Origin: Pseudoxanthobacter soli DSM 19599
GTDB lineage: Bacteria > Pseudomonadota > Alphaproteobacteria > Rhizobiales > Segnochrobactraceae
Length of the DNA: 64,000 nt
NCBI RefSeq assembly: GCF_900148505.1
Contig: NZ_FRXO01000008.1
Span: 62,001 to 126,000, forward strand
Reading direction: 5' to 3'
Position 1 is the stretch's first letter, and every line of letters starts with the position of its first letter. The notes beneath the pieces are model-generated. The model ran no database searches. It was given only the letters and a program-made list of their open reading frames with translations, and had not been told where the DNA came from. Both the position numbers and the translations under genes were made by a program. Shown piece after piece: positions 40,873-51,100 of the stretch.

Positions 40873-41960
40873 ATCGCCCCCCGCAAAACCAGCCGTACGG
40901 ACACGAGATCGCCGTCCTGCATGATCGCAAGATCGTGCCCGTCGGGATAGTGCAGCTGGAGCCGCCGGCGGAGATTGGCGAGGCCGAGCCCCCCCGCCGG
41001 CCGCGCGCCGGGCGCGTATCGCCCGGGATTGGTGACGACGATCATGAGCCTGTCCGCGTCGAGGCGGACCGAGACGTTGATCCGCAGCGGCGCTCCGGTG
41101 GCCGGCCGCAGGCCGTGCTTGACCGCGTTCTCCACCAGACCCTGGAGGATGAGGTGCGGCACGAGCACGTGCTCGGCCTGCGGATCCATGTCGACGGTAC
41201 ACGTCAGGTGGCTGTCGAAGCGCAGTTCCTGGATGCGCAGATACGACCGGACGGCGTCGATCTCGTCGCAGAGCCAGCAGACCGAGCGTTCCTTGTGATC
41301 GAGGCAGTAGCGCATGTAGCCCGCGATGCGCCGGGTCATTTCCAGCGCCACATCGGGGCGCTCCGGAATCTCCGCGGTGACGGTGTTCAGTGCATTGAAC
41401 AGGAAATGCGGATCGAGCTGGACCTTCAGTTGCTGCAGCTCCGCCCGCGCGGCGGCCGATTGCGCTTCGCTGCGCCGCACCCGCTCCAGCCGGGCGGATA
41501 CATCGGCCGTCAGCCAGAAGTAGCCGAGCGCCCAGCCGAGGAAGATGCTGGTGTAGTAGAGCAGCGGAACATGGCGCCCGCCGAAGGCACGCTGGAACTC
41601 CCCGTGCGCGAACGACAGGCTTCGCAGGCCCTCCGCCGCCCCCATCTGGATCATGCCGCCGAGCACGGCCCCGATCACGATCAGCGGAAGCAGCTTCAGC
41701 GTCGGAAACGGTTGCGGCACCCGACTGCGGATCAGAACGTGCACGAGGCAGGTCAGCAGAAAGCCGATGGTGTCGAGCACCACGGTGACCACGACCGCGT
41801 CCGAGAGGTTTCCGAAGAACGCGGTCCGGGTGATGATGCCGAGGGAGGCGATGAACAGCCATGCGGCAATGTTCGCCTCCCGGAACCGGACGGTCAGAAC
41901 CCGCTCCGAAAGCGGCAGCCGCGCGGGCCGAGACCCGCTTCGTTTCCGCGCCGGGCTCAT
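40860..41960 (-). CDS. LytS-type sensor histidine kinase
   Basis: 366 residues. Several membrane helices in residues 25-155 without a periplasmic sensor domain, then a coiled linker (RLERVRRSEAQSAAARAELQQLKVQ). His_kinase motif QLDPHFLFNALNTVTAEI with phospho-accepting His185, and an HATPase domain (LVPHLILQGLVENAVKHGL, GGLGLANLRRRLQLHYPDG). It is coupled with the LytTR regulator downstream. Its 5' end is only 33 bases from the stop of the giant DUF4114 exoprotein gene in the same direction, which hints at a functional link. Confidence 0.93.
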   Translation of the reverse strand: MSPARKRSGSRPARLPLSERVLTVRFREANIAAWLFIASLGIITRTAFFGNLSDAVVVTVVLDTIGFLLTCLVHVLIRSRVPQPFPTLKLLPLIVIGAVLGGMIQMGAAEGLRSLSFAHGEFQRAFGGRHVPLLYYTSIFLGWALGYFWLTADVSARLERVRRSEAQSAAARAELQQLKVQLDPHFLFNALNTVTAEIPERPDVALEMTRRIAGYMRYCLDHKERSVCWLCDEIDAVRSYLRIQELRFDSHLTCTVDMDPQAEHVLVPHLILQGLVENAVKHGLRPATGAPLRINVSVRLDADRLMIVVTNPGRYAPGARPAGGLGLANLRRRLQLHYPDGHDLAIMQDGDLVSVRLVLRGAICFA

Positions 41961-41993
41961 CGTGATGCCGACGCCGTGGCCGACGCAGCGCTC

Positions 41994-44900
41994 TTAGATA
42001 ATGTGATCAACGGGGGTTATCTTCATCACCATGTCGTTATAGTCGAAATCAGAGTTCTGTTCGGACGTCAAGTCTTCGAACGCGAACGTATTCTCGCCGT
42101 ACATGCGGATGTATTCGTGTCCGCCGACATTTTCATTTCCAATGAACAGGATATCGCCGTTCTGGGTCAAAAGAACGGGCGCGTAGTAGCCGTCATCGCC
42201 CGCGACCGTCCACGTGGTCTCGAACGCCGTGTCGCCGCCGCGCACGATGGTGAGATCGCCGTCGAGATGCGACGTGAGTGCCGCCTTGAACTCCGGCGTA
42301 TCGCCATAGGCGACGCCGTCGACGCTCCAGCCCCCCGCCGCGTCCATGTCGAGATGCACGAAGCCGAGGCTGTTGGTGTTGGCCCCGCTTCCCGTGATCT
42401 CCAGCTTCAGTTCGTCGCCGTGGCTGAGATAGAGCAGCGGCTGGTCGCTTTCGCGCTGGCTGGCGGCGACGTTGGCGGCGGCCGACAGGTCGTTCAGGGT
42501 CTCGGCCGTGAGCATGAAGCCACCGACATCGACGGTCGCGGCATTGGAACCGTCGGTCGTGACCTGGACGTCCGGCGCCATGTCGATCGTGCCTGAACCG
42601 CTCTGCACGGCGAAGTGAAGCTGCTGGCCGGCGGCGAGATAGAGCTGCTGCGCGCCGGTCAGCAGATTGGTGCCGGTGTCGCTGAACACCGAGCCGACCT
42701 TCGCGAGCGTCGCATCCGCAAGCGTCACGCCGGCGCCGACGCTGCCGTCGCGACCGATGAGATTGCCGTCGGCATCGGTGGCGTAGAGCACAAGCGTGGC
42801 ATCATGGGGCAGACCGGAGGCCGCGTCCGAAGCCTCGAAGCGGATCCAGTTCCCGTGGACGTCGGAATGGCCGGTATTGTCGACGAGGAGTGCGCTCCGG
42901 CCGGCCTGGGTCAGGGACAGTGTCGGGATCGAGACGGTCAGCGTCAGCGCGCTCGACAGCGGCGTCAGCGCGGTCGCATGCCCTGGCGATTCCGGCAGGT
43001 ACTCGCGCATGTTGACGGTATAGACACCGTTGCCCATCTGGACGGTCGGCGTGGTCCACTGCCCGTCGATATCCGCGACGGCGTCGACCGGCTTCACGAA
43101 GGCTCCGTCCACACCGGAGAAGAAGATCCGCGCGATGTTCTCGGCACCGACCTTATTGGTGTAGCTGGCGATCGGCGGCGGCCCGCCATTGGTACCGTTC
43201 TCGGAGGTCGGCCACCAGAAATCGGGGTTCACGCCCGTCCAGCCGAATGCCAGAACGCCGGAACTCGAGCTGGCGGCGACGTCGGTCGTCGTGTCCTGTC
43301 CGCTGAGCAGCGTGAAGGTGCCGGTCGACATGTCGCCGGCCATCGGCGACGTCGGCTGCGGGGCACTGTCGGCGAGATCGGTGTTGGTCGTCAGCAGAGA
43401 GGGATCGACCGTCGAGGTGCCGCTGTAGAGGAAGGCGAGCGAGAACGTGTTGGTGGTCGCGGCCGCCGAAGACGGGACGTTGATCAGCGCAAGGCCGTCG
43501 ATGGCGAGCGCGCCCGCGCTGTAGGCCGGATTGACGAACTGCGCCGTGCCGGAGCTATCGGTGGTGGTCGTGTAGAGATTGTAGGTCTTGGCGGAGGCGG
43601 CGGTTCCGTCGGGGTCGGACGTGTCGTGCACGACGAGCTGGTACCAGGCCGCTCCCGACGGCGGTGTCGGCATGTTGTTGATCAGGAGCGAGCCCGTTGT
43701 CTGTTCGGAACCGGCGGCGCTCACGGAATAGGTGCCGTCGCCGTTCTTCACGATGGTCCAGACGTCCCAGAGCGATCCGGTGATGGTGTTGGCGGACGCG
43801 GAAAGCTCCACCTCCGACCACACGCCTTCCGCCGTCTGGAAGCGGAAGGTGATGCTCGCCTCGCTCTCGTCCAGCACCATGGTCTGGTTGGCGAAGGAAA
43901 GGCCGATATTGAGGCCGTTGGTGTTGGCGGCCACCGGCTCGAACGTCGCATTGGGGATGTAGTTGGCGATGCTCGGCACCGTGTAGCCGGCCGGCGTTTC
44001 GCTGTCGTCGTAGATGGTGATGTTGATATTGCCGACGTTCCCCGTCCCGTCATAGAGCGAGATCAGCGGTCCGCCCTGGCTGTACTGGCTCATCAGGTTG
44101 TCGGAATAGTTCGAGCCGTAGGAGTTCGAATTGGAGAAGAACACCTCGGAATAGGGATCCATGTAGACCGGCGTGGCCGTTCCGGAGAGCGAGTGGCCGA
44201 ACGCGTAGGTCGGATCCCAGTTGATGTTGGTGTTGAGATTGACCGGCGTCGTCACGCCGGCATTGGGCGACTGGCCCTGGACATTGAAGTAGCCGGCGGA
44301 GAAGCCGGTCAGGAATTGCGTGAAGATGGTGCCCCACTGGGTGTTGGCACCGGTGTTCATCGCCTCGGAGCCCGAGTGCGCGATGGTGTAGGGCGTCGCA
44401 TCGTCCTGGTTGGTGTAGATGTAGGCATCGCCCAGCGTCGAATAGATGCTGTTGGCGAGCTGATCCGGTGTGATCTGAATGTAACCCTTGACCTGACTGT
44501 CTTCGGTCGGGGACAGCCAGAACGTTCCGACCGTGCCGTCGATGTTCTGGTGGGTCGCGTCCCAGCTCAACTCGTACGCGAAATAGGCGGCGTTGTGATA
44601 GACGTTGTTGGCGTCCGGCGCGCCGTTGAAGAAACCCGAGATGGTGATGCCGGGAGAGGCGACCTCGAGGCTTTGCAGATAGGCGTTCCAGTCGCTCGCC
44701 TGATAGGTGGTCAGGTTGTTGCCGACCGAGGTCGTCGGCGAAATCGCCATCCGGGTCTGTCCGCTCAGGGCGCCGGAGGTGTAGGTCGTCAGCACGCCGC
44801 TTGCCGTCTGCCCGAGATCGGAGAACAGGGTGCTGCCGCTGATGCCGTAGCCGCGGGTCTGGGTGGCGGCGTTGCTCACGGGATAGGCGATGCTGAGGTC

Positions 44901-45290
44901 CATCGGCAGCCCGAACCCGTTCACCGAGGTCAGGTTGCCGGCGTCGCCCGGGCTGCCCAGCAGCGAGAACTCGAAGCTGTCGTAGCGGAAATCCCAGGCA
45001 GCCGCGTTGTTCCAGTTGATGGTCGATTCCCCCGTCAGGAGGGACGTCAGGTCGTTGGTGTTGGCGGTGTCCTGGCTCTGGACGATGAAGTAGATCTTGC
45101 CGCCGCCCATCTGGGGCAGTTCGATATCGTAGACGCCCCCGCTTTCAAGGGAGCCGTTGTCGACCAGCGTGGTGAAGTGCGGAAGGCCGTTGGCATCGAA
45201 ATAGACCGCATAGGCCCAGACGCCGTTCGGCGTGGTGTCGGTCAGGCTTTGCTGAAGGGTGCTGGTCAGATTGAGCGTGAGGGTGGTCAT
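41994..45290 (-). CDS. Giant exoprotein: GH64-like beta-1,3-glucanase domain plus C-terminal DUF4114
   Basis: 1098 residues from MTTLTLN, with AGGA before the ATG. Residues about 20-420 resemble GH64/thaumatin-like-fold beta-1,3-glucanases (WAYAVYFDANGLPHFTTL, YDSFEFSLLGSPGDAGNLTSVNGFGLPMDLSI, RGYGISGSTLFSDLG, FAYELSWDATHQ). The middle has several Ser/Thr/Asn-rich beta-sandwich-like segments. The last 100 residues match DUF4114 (YMRYG-like RMYGENTFAFEDLTSEQNSDFDYNDMVMKI), a Ca-binding-like domain of cell-surface proteins. No N-terminal signal peptide, few charged residues and few Cys suggest type I secretion, but no T1SS genes are near. Activity on glucan is inferred only from the fold. Confidence 0.75.
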   Translation of the reverse strand: MTTLTLNLTSTLQQSLTDTTPNGVWAYAVYFDANGLPHFTTLVDNGSLESGGVYDIELPQMGGGKIYFIVQSQDTANTNDLTSLLTGESTINWNNAAAWDFRYDSFEFSLLGSPGDAGNLTSVNGFGLPMDLSIAYPVSNAATQTRGYGISGSTLFSDLGQTASGVLTTYTSGALSGQTRMAISPTTSVGNNLTTYQASDWNAYLQSLEVASPGITISGFFNGAPDANNVYHNAAYFAYELSWDATHQNIDGTVGTFWLSPTEDSQVKGYIQITPDQLANSIYSTLGDAYIYTNQDDATPYTIAHSGSEAMNTGANTQWGTIFTQFLTGFSAGYFNVQGQSPNAGVTTPVNLNTNINWDPTYAFGHSLSGTATPVYMDPYSEVFFSNSNSYGSNYSDNLMSQYSQGGPLISLYDGTGNVGNINITIYDDSETPAGYTVPSIANYIPNATFEPVAANTNGLNIGLSFANQTMVLDESEASITFRFQTAEGVWSEVELSASANTITGSLWDVWTIVKNGDGTYSVSAAGSEQTTGSLLINNMPTPPSGAAWYQLVVHDTSDPDGTAASAKTYNLYTTTTDSSGTAQFVNPAYSAGALAIDGLALINVPSSAAATTNTFSLAFLYSGTSTVDPSLLTTNTDLADSAPQPTSPMAGDMSTGTFTLLSGQDTTTDVAASSSSGVLAFGWTGVNPDFWWPTSENGTNGGPPPIASYTNKVGAENIARIFFSGVDGAFVKPVDAVADIDGQWTTPTVQMGNGVYTVNMREYLPESPGHATALTPLSSALTLTVSIPTLSLTQAGRSALLVDNTGHSDVHGNWIRFEASDAASGLPHDATLVLYATDADGNLIGRDGSVGAGVTLADATLAKVGSVFSDTGTNLLTGAQQLYLAAGQQLHFAVQSGSGTIDMAPDVQVTTDGSNAATVDVGGFMLTAETLNDLSAAANVAASQRESDQPLLYLSHGDELKLEITGSGANTNSLGFVHLDMDAAGGWSVDGVAYGDTPEFKAALTSHLDGDLTIVRGGDTAFETTWTVAGDDGYYAPVLLTQNGDILFIGNENVGGHEYIRMYGENTFAFEDLTSEQNSDFDYNDMVMKITPVDHII

Positions 45291-45473
45291 CGATGTCCTG
45301 CTGGCTCGCGGCTCCCGGTCCACGGGGACGTCGGGAGCAACTGCATTCTGCCAGCGAGGGTAGATTTCAGACCGACGGGATCAATCGACGTTCGATGAAG
45401 CGGCCGGTTTACTCGATAAAGCGGCTGGGCGGCGCGGAGGGCGTGGGGGTGCCGGCAGCCCTCCGCGCGCGCG

Positions 45474-48398
45474 TCAGTAAGGCCGCGAGGACATGAGGAT
45501 CTCGCGCTTGCCGGCATGGTTGGCCGGGCCGACGATGCCCTCCTCCTCCATGCGCTCCATGATGCTGGCGGCCTTGTTGTAGCCCACCTGGAGCCGGCGC
45601 TGGATGTAGGACGTCGAGGCCTTGCGGTCGCGGAGGACGATGGCCACCGCCTGGTCGTAGAGGTCGCCCCCCGATCCGGTGCTCTCGCTTCCCTGCACGG
45701 TCTTGTCGAAGACCGGCTCGTCCGCCTCCGGCGGTCCGTCCGCCTCCTCGTCGAGCACCACTTCGTCCAGATATTCCGGGCCGCCTTGGGTTTTGAGGAA
45801 GGCGACGACGTGCTCCACCTCGGCATCCGAGACGAACGGGCCGTGGATGCGGGTGATGCGCCCGCCGCCCGCCATGAACAGCATGTCGCCCTGGCCGAGC
45901 AGCGTCTCGGCGCCCATCTCGCCGAGAATGGTGCGGCTGTCGATCTTGGAGGTGACCTGGAAGGAGATCCGGGTCGGGAAATTCGCCTTGATGGTGCCGG
46001 TGATGACATCGACCGAGGGGCGCTGGGTCGCCATGACGAGGTGGATGCCGGCGGCGCGCGCCATCTGCGCCAGCCGCTGGATCGCGCCCTCGATCTCCTT
46101 GCCGGCCACCATCATCAGGTCGGCCATCTCGTCGACGATGATGACGATGTAGGGCAGCGGCGCGAGGTCCATCTCCTGGTCCTCGTAGAGGATCTCGCCG
46201 CTCTCCTTGTCGAAGCCGACCTGCACCTGGCGGGTGATGACCTCGCCCTTCGCCCGCGCCTCGGCCATGCGGACATTGTAGCCGTCGATATTGCGCACGG
46301 CGAGGCGGGCCATCTTGCGATAGCGCTCCTCCATTTCCTTCACCGCCCACTTCAGCGCGATGATGGCCTTGCGCGGATCGGTGACCACCGGGGTCAGCAG
46401 ATGCGGGATGCCCTCGTAGACCGAGAGCTCCAGCATCTTCGGATCGATCATGATCAGGCGGCACTGGTCCGGCGTGTGCCGGTAGAGCAGGCTCAGGATC
46501 ATGGTGTTGATGGCGACCGACTTGCCGGAGCCGGTGGTGCCGGCGACGAGCAGGTGCGGCATCCGCGCGAGATCGGCGACCAGCGGCTCGCCGCCGATGG
46601 TCTTGCCGAGGCAGATGCCGAGCTTGGTCCGCGTCTCCGCATATTCCTGGCTCGCCAGCAGTTCACGGAGCCAGACGGTGTTGCGGCGGCGGTTCGGCAG
46701 CTCGATGCCGATGACGTTGCGGCCCGGCACGATGGCCACGCGCACCGAAATGGCGCTCATGGAGCGGGCGATGTCGCCGGCAAGCCCGATGACGCGGCTC
46801 GACTTAACACCCGGCGCGGGCTCGAACTCGTAGAGCGTCACCACGGGGCCGGGATTGGCGTCGATCACCTCGCCGCGCACGCCGAAATCCCGCAGGATCT
46901 GCTGCAGCGCCGTGGAGTTCTGGTCGAGGAACGCCTCGGAAAGCTCGAAGTCCGGTTCCTGTTCTGGCGGATCGTTGAGCAGCGACAGATCGGGCAGTTC
47001 GTAGTGAGCGGCCGGGCCGGCGGTCTCGTCCTCGGCGGTCTCGTCCTCGGCGGAGGAAGGCGCCTGCGCCGAAGCCTCGGGCTGCGAGAGAGCAGCGGTG
47101 ACCACCGGAGCCGGGACAGCCGGCGCAAGGCCCCCCGACAGGGAGAATCCGCCTACGACGACCGTCTGCGCATAAGGCCGCCAGGAAAACGCGGTCGCAA
47201 AGGCCGGTGTAAACGCGGGAACGGACGGGACGGTGTCCGGCGCGGTATCGGACGGCCGATCAAGAGCCGCGGCGTCGTCAGCTGTCGGGGTTTCGCCACC
47301 CGCCGCCGTGGCCGCGACGGTGACGTCCCCCGCCGTGTCTTCACCGTGGTCGATATCGAGGCTCACGACGTCCGCGTTCTCGAAAACGGCGTCGCGCTCG
47401 GAAGAGCCCATGTCGTCGTCGACAAGGTCCTCGTCGGCAAAGCCTTCGTCGGTCATCTCGTCGTCGGCAGGATCGGCGTGGTCAAGCTCGTCTTCGGCAA
47501 GGTCGGCGTCGTCACCCATCGCTGCCACCATCGCGCGATCGCCGGCGACAAACGGCGGCAGCAGATCCTGCTCCACCGCGGGCGCATGTCCGAACTGGGA
47601 CGCACCGAGGAGAAAGACCTGCCGCAGCGCCGCCAGACGGGACGGCGGCGCATTCTCGGCATCGGAGAGGAACACAGGGCTTGCCTCGGCTGCAGCGGCG
47701 GGAGCCTCTTCGCCCATGGGGGCCACGGAGGCGGGAACGTTCGACGGCTCGGTCGCAGTCCGCGGAGGCGGAACGGTGTCGGCAGCGTGTGACGGGAGGG
47801 ACGTGGCGGCGGAATGGTCGTGCGATACCGCGTCGCCCACGTCCTGCGAATCGGCGACGTCCAATGCCTCACCTCCGTCCGCCTCGATGTGGGGCATGTC
47901 GGCCGGCAGCACGATGCCGGAGACCCCGGCCGCCTCATCCAGCGGCGCGAGATCGTCACGGTTGTTTTCGGCCGCGTCCGGCTCATCGGACCGGATACCG
48001 GCTTCCGCCGATTCGCCGGCCTCGGAAGGACGGCCGGAGAACGCCGCCCGCAACGCGGTCATGTAGGCGCGATAGCCGAAGCTCGGCAGTTCGGCCTCGT
48101 CCGCCGCCGCGGCGTCCGGCTGCGGGGCCTCCCGCACCACCGGCTCGGCCTGCGTCCGCAGCAGCCGGTCGGGCGTGCGGGTGAAACGGGCATTGCCCTC
48201 GTAGGTGAAAGGCCGCAGCCAGCTCGGCACGGCGTCACCGGACGATGCGGATTCCGGCTGTCCGCCTCTCATGGCATCGCTTCGGCCGACCGGCTGGCTA
48301 CCGTCGCCGTCACGAACCAGGCGCGAGGTATCGAGCGATCTCGGAGGCTGGCTGGAAGCTGGCATGGCTGCATAACCCGATGGGACTTCGACACCCAC
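45474..48398 (-). CDS. FtsK/SpoIIIE-like DNA translocase without N-terminal membrane domain
   Basis: 974 residues from a GTG at 48398; an ATG 33 bases inside (48365) is equally likely. Residues 1-500 are acidic, Ala/Pro-rich and low complexity, without the four membrane helices of classical FtsK. The motor follows: beta domain [33 protein letters not shown], Walker [18 protein letters not shown], Walker [52 protein letters not shown], and the DNA-guiding gamma winged helix at the end ([30 protein letters not shown]). Many Hyphomicrobiales carry both membrane FtsK and a soluble paralogue; this appears to be the latter. Confidence 0.9.
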   Translation of the reverse strand: MGVEVPSGYAAMPASSQPPRSLDTSRLVRDGDGSQPVGRSDAMRGGQPESASSGDAVPSWLRPFTYEGNARFTRTPDRLLRTQAEPVVREAPQPDAAAADEAELPSFGYRAYMTALRAAFSGRPSEAGESAEAGIRSDEPDAAENNRDDLAPLDEAAGVSGIVLPADMPHIEADGGEALDVADSQDVGDAVSHDHSAATSLPSHAADTVPPPRTATEPSNVPASVAPMGEEAPAAAAEASPVFLSDAENAPPSRLAALRQVFLLGASQFGHAPAVEQDLLPPFVAGDRAMVAAMGDDADLAEDELDHADPADDEMTDEGFADEDLVDDDMGSSERDAVFENADVVSLDIDHGEDTAGDVTVAATAAGGETPTADDAAALDRPSDTAPDTVPSVPAFTPAFATAFSWRPYAQTVVVGGFSLSGGLAPAVPAPVVTAALSQPEASAQAPSSAEDETAEDETAGPAAHYELPDLSLLNDPPEQEPDFELSEAFLDQNSTALQQILRDFGVRGEVIDANPGPVVTLYEFEPAPGVKSSRVIGLAGDIARSMSAISVRVAIVPGRNVIGIELPNRRRNTVWLRELLASQEYAETRTKLGICLGKTIGGEPLVADLARMPHLLVAGTTGSGKSVAINTMILSLLYRHTPDQCRLIMIDPKMLELSVYEGIPHLLTPVVTDPRKAIIALKWAVKEMEERYRKMARLAVRNIDGYNVRMAEARAKGEVITRQVQVGFDKESGEILYEDQEMDLAPLPYIVIIVDEMADLMMVAGKEIEGAIQRLAQMARAAGIHLVMATQRPSVDVITGTIKANFPTRISFQVTSKIDSRTILGEMGAETLLGQGDMLFMAGGGRITRIHGPFVSDAEVEHVVAFLKTQGGPEYLDEVVLDEEADGPPEADEPVFDKTVQGSESTGSGGDLYDQAVAIVLRDRKASTSYIQRRLQVGYNKAASIMERMEEEGIVGPANHAGKREILMSSRPY

Positions 48399-48515
48399 AA
48401 GGGATATGGACGCGAACTTAAGACAAGGTTTTCACGAGGGGTGACGGAGCCCACAAGGCGAGACCTGTGTGAATTACGCCACCGCCTCCGATGTCTTGCG
48501 GACCAGCCCGCGTGA

Positions 48516-49538
48516 TCAGGCGCCGAAGCCCTCCAGCACGATCTTTCCACGCGCGCGGCCGCTTTCGAGCAGGGCGTGGGCGCGCTTAAGGTTGGCGGCA
48601 TTGATGGCGCCGAACGTCTCCGTGCGCGTGGTGCGGATCGCGCCGGAATCGACCAGGCGCGCCACCTCGGCGAGGAGTTTGCCCTGCGCGTCGATATCGG
48701 CCGTCTCGAACATCGACCGCGTGAACATGAATTCCCAGTGCGTGGAGACGCTCTTCCGCTTCAGCGGGTTGATATCCAGGGCCTTGGGATCGTCGATCAG
48801 GGCGAATCGGCCCTGCGGCGCGATCAGGTCCACGATCTCCGCCAGATGCGCATCGGTGTTGGTGGTGGAGAACACGAACGCGGGCGCCGCCTTCAACGGC
48901 AACGCCGCGATTTCCGCCGCGAGGGGCCGGGTGTGATCGACCACGAAATGGGCGCCGAGCGACCGGCACCACTCGGCCGTCTCCGGCCTGGACGCGGTGG
49001 CGATGATCGTGAGATCGGTCACGGCCCGCGCGATCTGGATCGCGGCCGAGCCGACGCCGCCGGCACCCCCGACGATCAGGAGCGCCGGGGCCGCGCCGGG
49101 AACGGGCGTCTTCACGTCGAGCCGGTCGAACAGCGCTTCCCAGGCGGTGATCGCGGTCAGCGGCAATGCGGCGGCATCGGCGAAACCAAGGCTCGCCGGC
49201 TTGCGGGCGACGATGCGCTCGTCCACCAGATGATATTCCGCATTGGTGCCCGGACGCCCGAGGGCACCGGCATAATAGACCTCGTCGCCCGGCGCGAAGC
49301 CCTGCGCCGCGTCGCCGACGGCGGTGACCACACCCGCGGCATCCCAGCCCAGCACCTTCCACTGCCCCTCGGCCGGCACCGCGCCGGTGCGCACCTTGGT
49401 GTCCACGGGGTTGACCGACACGGCCTTGACCGCGACGAGAAGATCGCGCCCGCTGGCGCGCGGCGTTTCCAGCTCTATATCGACCAGCGAATCCTCGCGA
49501 TCGATCGTTCCCGGCGTGCGATAGCCGACAGCCCGCAT
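48516..49538 (-). CDS. Zinc-independent quinone oxidoreductase / MDR-family alcohol dehydrogenase
   Basis: 340 residues, with AGGAGG before the ATG. MDR fold: VKAVSVNPVDTKVRTGAVPAEGQWKVLGWDAAGVVTAVGDAAQGFAPGDEVYYAGALGRPG, Rossmann LLIVGGAGGVGSAAIQIARA, and the typical YLINVGKF-like RFALIDDPKALDINPLKRKSVSTHWEFMFTRSMF. The catalytic and structural zinc cysteines are absent, so it is of the zinc-free quinone-reductase type (YhdH/ZADH1-like). It is divergent from an HxlR regulator, the common arrangement in which the regulator senses a reactive electrophile. Confidence 0.9.
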   Translation of the reverse strand: MRAVGYRTPGTIDREDSLVDIELETPRASGRDLLVAVKAVSVNPVDTKVRTGAVPAEGQWKVLGWDAAGVVTAVGDAAQGFAPGDEVYYAGALGRPGTNAEYHLVDERIVARKPASLGFADAAALPLTAITAWEALFDRLDVKTPVPGAAPALLIVGGAGGVGSAAIQIARAVTDLTIIATASRPETAEWCRSLGAHFVVDHTRPLAAEIAALPLKAAPAFVFSTTNTDAHLAEIVDLIAPQGRFALIDDPKALDINPLKRKSVSTHWEFMFTRSMFETADIDAQGKLLAEVARLVDSGAIRTTRTETFGAINAANLKRAHALLESGRARGKIVLEGFGA

Positions 49539-49644
49539 GATGGCCTCCTGTGGTGCTCGGGTTGCTCGCCGGGGAAGATAGGCGTTGTGCTGGACCCCAC
49601 AAGAACGCACATAAAATGCACATGGTGCAGATAAGGATACCGTC

Positions 49645-49998
49645 GTGGCCCGCATCCGTCATTCGAGCCTGGATTGCAGTCCCGGCTGCCCGGTGGAGGG
49701 AACGCTCCAGTTGATCGACGGGAAGTGGAAGGGCGTCGTGCTGTTCCATCTTCTCGCGGGGCCGATGCGATTCAACGAGCTTCGCCGGCAGCTGAAGCAT
49801 TGCACGCAGCGCACGCTGACCAATCAGTTGCGGGAACTGGAGGCGAACGGGCTGATCCATCGGGAGATCTATCCCGAGGTGCCCCCACGGGTGGAATACA
49901 GCCTGACGCCGCGCGGCCGCACGCTCGAGCCCGTCATCCTCGCACTGAAGGCCTGGGGCGAGGAGCACGTCATCGACCCCGCTTCACAGGCGGCCTGA
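49645..49998 (+). CDS. HxlR-family transcriptional regulator
   Basis: 117 residues from a GTG with AAGGA upstream. HxlR winged-helix throughout: CPVEGTLQLIDGKWKGVVLFHLLAGPMRFNELRRQLKHCTQRTLTNQLRELEANGLIHREIYPEVPPRVEYSLTPRGRTL. Conserved Cys in CSPGCPVEGT at the N-terminus may serve as a thiol sensor for quinones or aldehydes, as in YodB/QorR. The divergent oxidoreductase is the likely target; the 106-base gap between them would hold the operator. Confidence 0.9.
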   Translation: MARIRHSSLDCSPGCPVEGTLQLIDGKWKGVVLFHLLAGPMRFNELRRQLKHCTQRTLTNQLRELEANGLIHREIYPEVPPRVEYSLTPRGRTLEPVILALKAWGEEHVIDPASQAA

Positions 49999-50079
49999 AC
50001 GGCGTCCGGGCCGGCGGAGACGATCGGGCCCGGCACGATCCCGTCGGCATGATTTCGCCGCCGGAAGCCTGAACGCGCG

Positions 50080-50844
50080 TTACAGCACCTTCGACAGGAA
50101 TGCCTGGGTGCGGGCCTGCTGGGGGTTCTCGAAGATCGCCCGCGGCGGGCCATATTCCACGATCCGCCCGCCGTCCATGAACGCAACCGCGTTGCCGACT
50201 TCCCGCGCGAAGCCCATTTCGTGCGTGACCACGACCATCGTCATGCCGTCGGCCGCAAGGGCGCGCATCACGTCGAGGACCTCGCCGACCAGCTCCGGGT
50301 CGAGTGCCGAGGTCGGCTCGTCGAACAGCATCAGCTTCGGGCGCATCGCGAGCGCGCGGGCGATGGCCACGCGCTGCTTCTGGCCACCCGAGAGCTCACG
50401 CGGATAGGCCGAAACCTTGCTGTCGAGCCCCACCCGCTCCAGCAGGGTCCGGGCGCGCTCGACAGCGTCCTGCCGGCGCTCGCCCTTCACGTGGATCGGT
50501 GCCTCGATGATGTTCTCCAGCACCGTCATGTGGCTGAACAGCGCGAAGTTCTGGAACACCATGCCGATCTCCGCGCGCTTCGCGGCGACTTCGGCGTCCT
50601 TGAGTTCGTAGAGCTTGTTGCCTTCGCGGCGATAGCCGATCAGCTCGCCGTCGACATAGAGCGCGCCGGAATCGATCTTCTCCAGGTGATTGATGCACCT
50701 GAGAAAGGTCGACTTGCCCGAACCGGACGGCCCGATCAGGCACACCACCTCGCCGCGCGCGACGCTGAGATCGATGCCCTTGAGCACCTCCACGGCGCCG
50801 TAGCGCTTGGAAACCTTCTCGGCAAGGATGAGGGGCTGCTGCAT
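50080..50844 (-). CDS. Polar amino-acid-type ABC transporter ATP-binding protein (GlnQ/HisP-like)
   Basis: 254 residues. Walker [11 protein letters not shown]-loop [17 protein letters not shown], signature [17 protein letters not shown], Walker [18 protein letters not shown]-loop [10 protein letters not shown]. The [11 protein letters not shown] and EMGFAREV patterns are typical of the PAAT (polar amino acid) subfamily. The matching permease (56970) and binding protein (58052) are 6-8 kb upstream on the same strand, so this protein probably completes their transporter. Dispersed repeat copy 7 separates it from the glutamine synthetase-like gene. Confidence 0.9.
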   Translation of the reverse strand: MQQPLILAEKVSKRYGAVEVLKGIDLSVARGEVVCLIGPSGSGKSTFLRCINHLEKIDSGALYVDGELIGYRREGNKLYELKDAEVAAKRAEIGMVFQNFALFSHMTVLENIIEAPIHVKGERRQDAVERARTLLERVGLDSKVSAYPRELSGGQKQRVAIARALAMRPKLMLFDEPTSALDPELVGEVLDVMRALAADGMTMVVVTHEMGFAREVGNAVAFMDGGRIVEYGPPRAIFENPQQARTQAFLSKVL

Positions 50845-50943
50845 ATCGGAGTGGTCCAGATCTGATCGGTTTCCGTCGCGGCCCCGCAGCCAGCGACGTG
50901 GAGGCCGCCGGCCGGGAGCGACATCCGGCCAGCGGGCAGCGAC

Positions 50944-51062
50944 AGAGCGCCTTCCGATCGGATGTCGATTATCCGACCGACAGAAATCGCTCCAGTTTCA
51001 ATGCTTGGAGCCTATCCTCGTCCTTCAGTCCGGTTCGATCTGAAGGGGACAGGCTCCAGGCC
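50944..51062. repeat. Dispersed double-hairpin repeat, copy 7 (full length, reverse orientation)
   Basis: Starts AGAGCGCCTTCCGATCGGAT, with CGGAT/ATCCG and GAGCG/CGCTC stems, then AATCGCTCCAGTTTCAATGC, then outer stem TGGAGCCT/AGGCTCCA around CTTCAGTC...GATCTGAAG. Same design as copy 6, reversed. Confidence 0.8.
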
Positions 51063-51100
51063 GGCGGCCAAGGCCGCCGTGCCCGGAGCGGCGAAGGCTA

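Noticed and set aside
42615-45398. A 927-codon open frame on the plus strand opposite the giant exoprotein gene
   Set aside because: It is the mirror of a GC-rich coding sequence: Arg/Gly/Val-rich, no family motifs, no ribosome-binding site. The minus-strand protein has clear GH64-like and DUF4114 features.
50946-51062. A possible riboswitch before the ABC ATPase gene
   Set aside because: The structured segment is explained by dispersed repeat copy 7, found in six other unrelated places.
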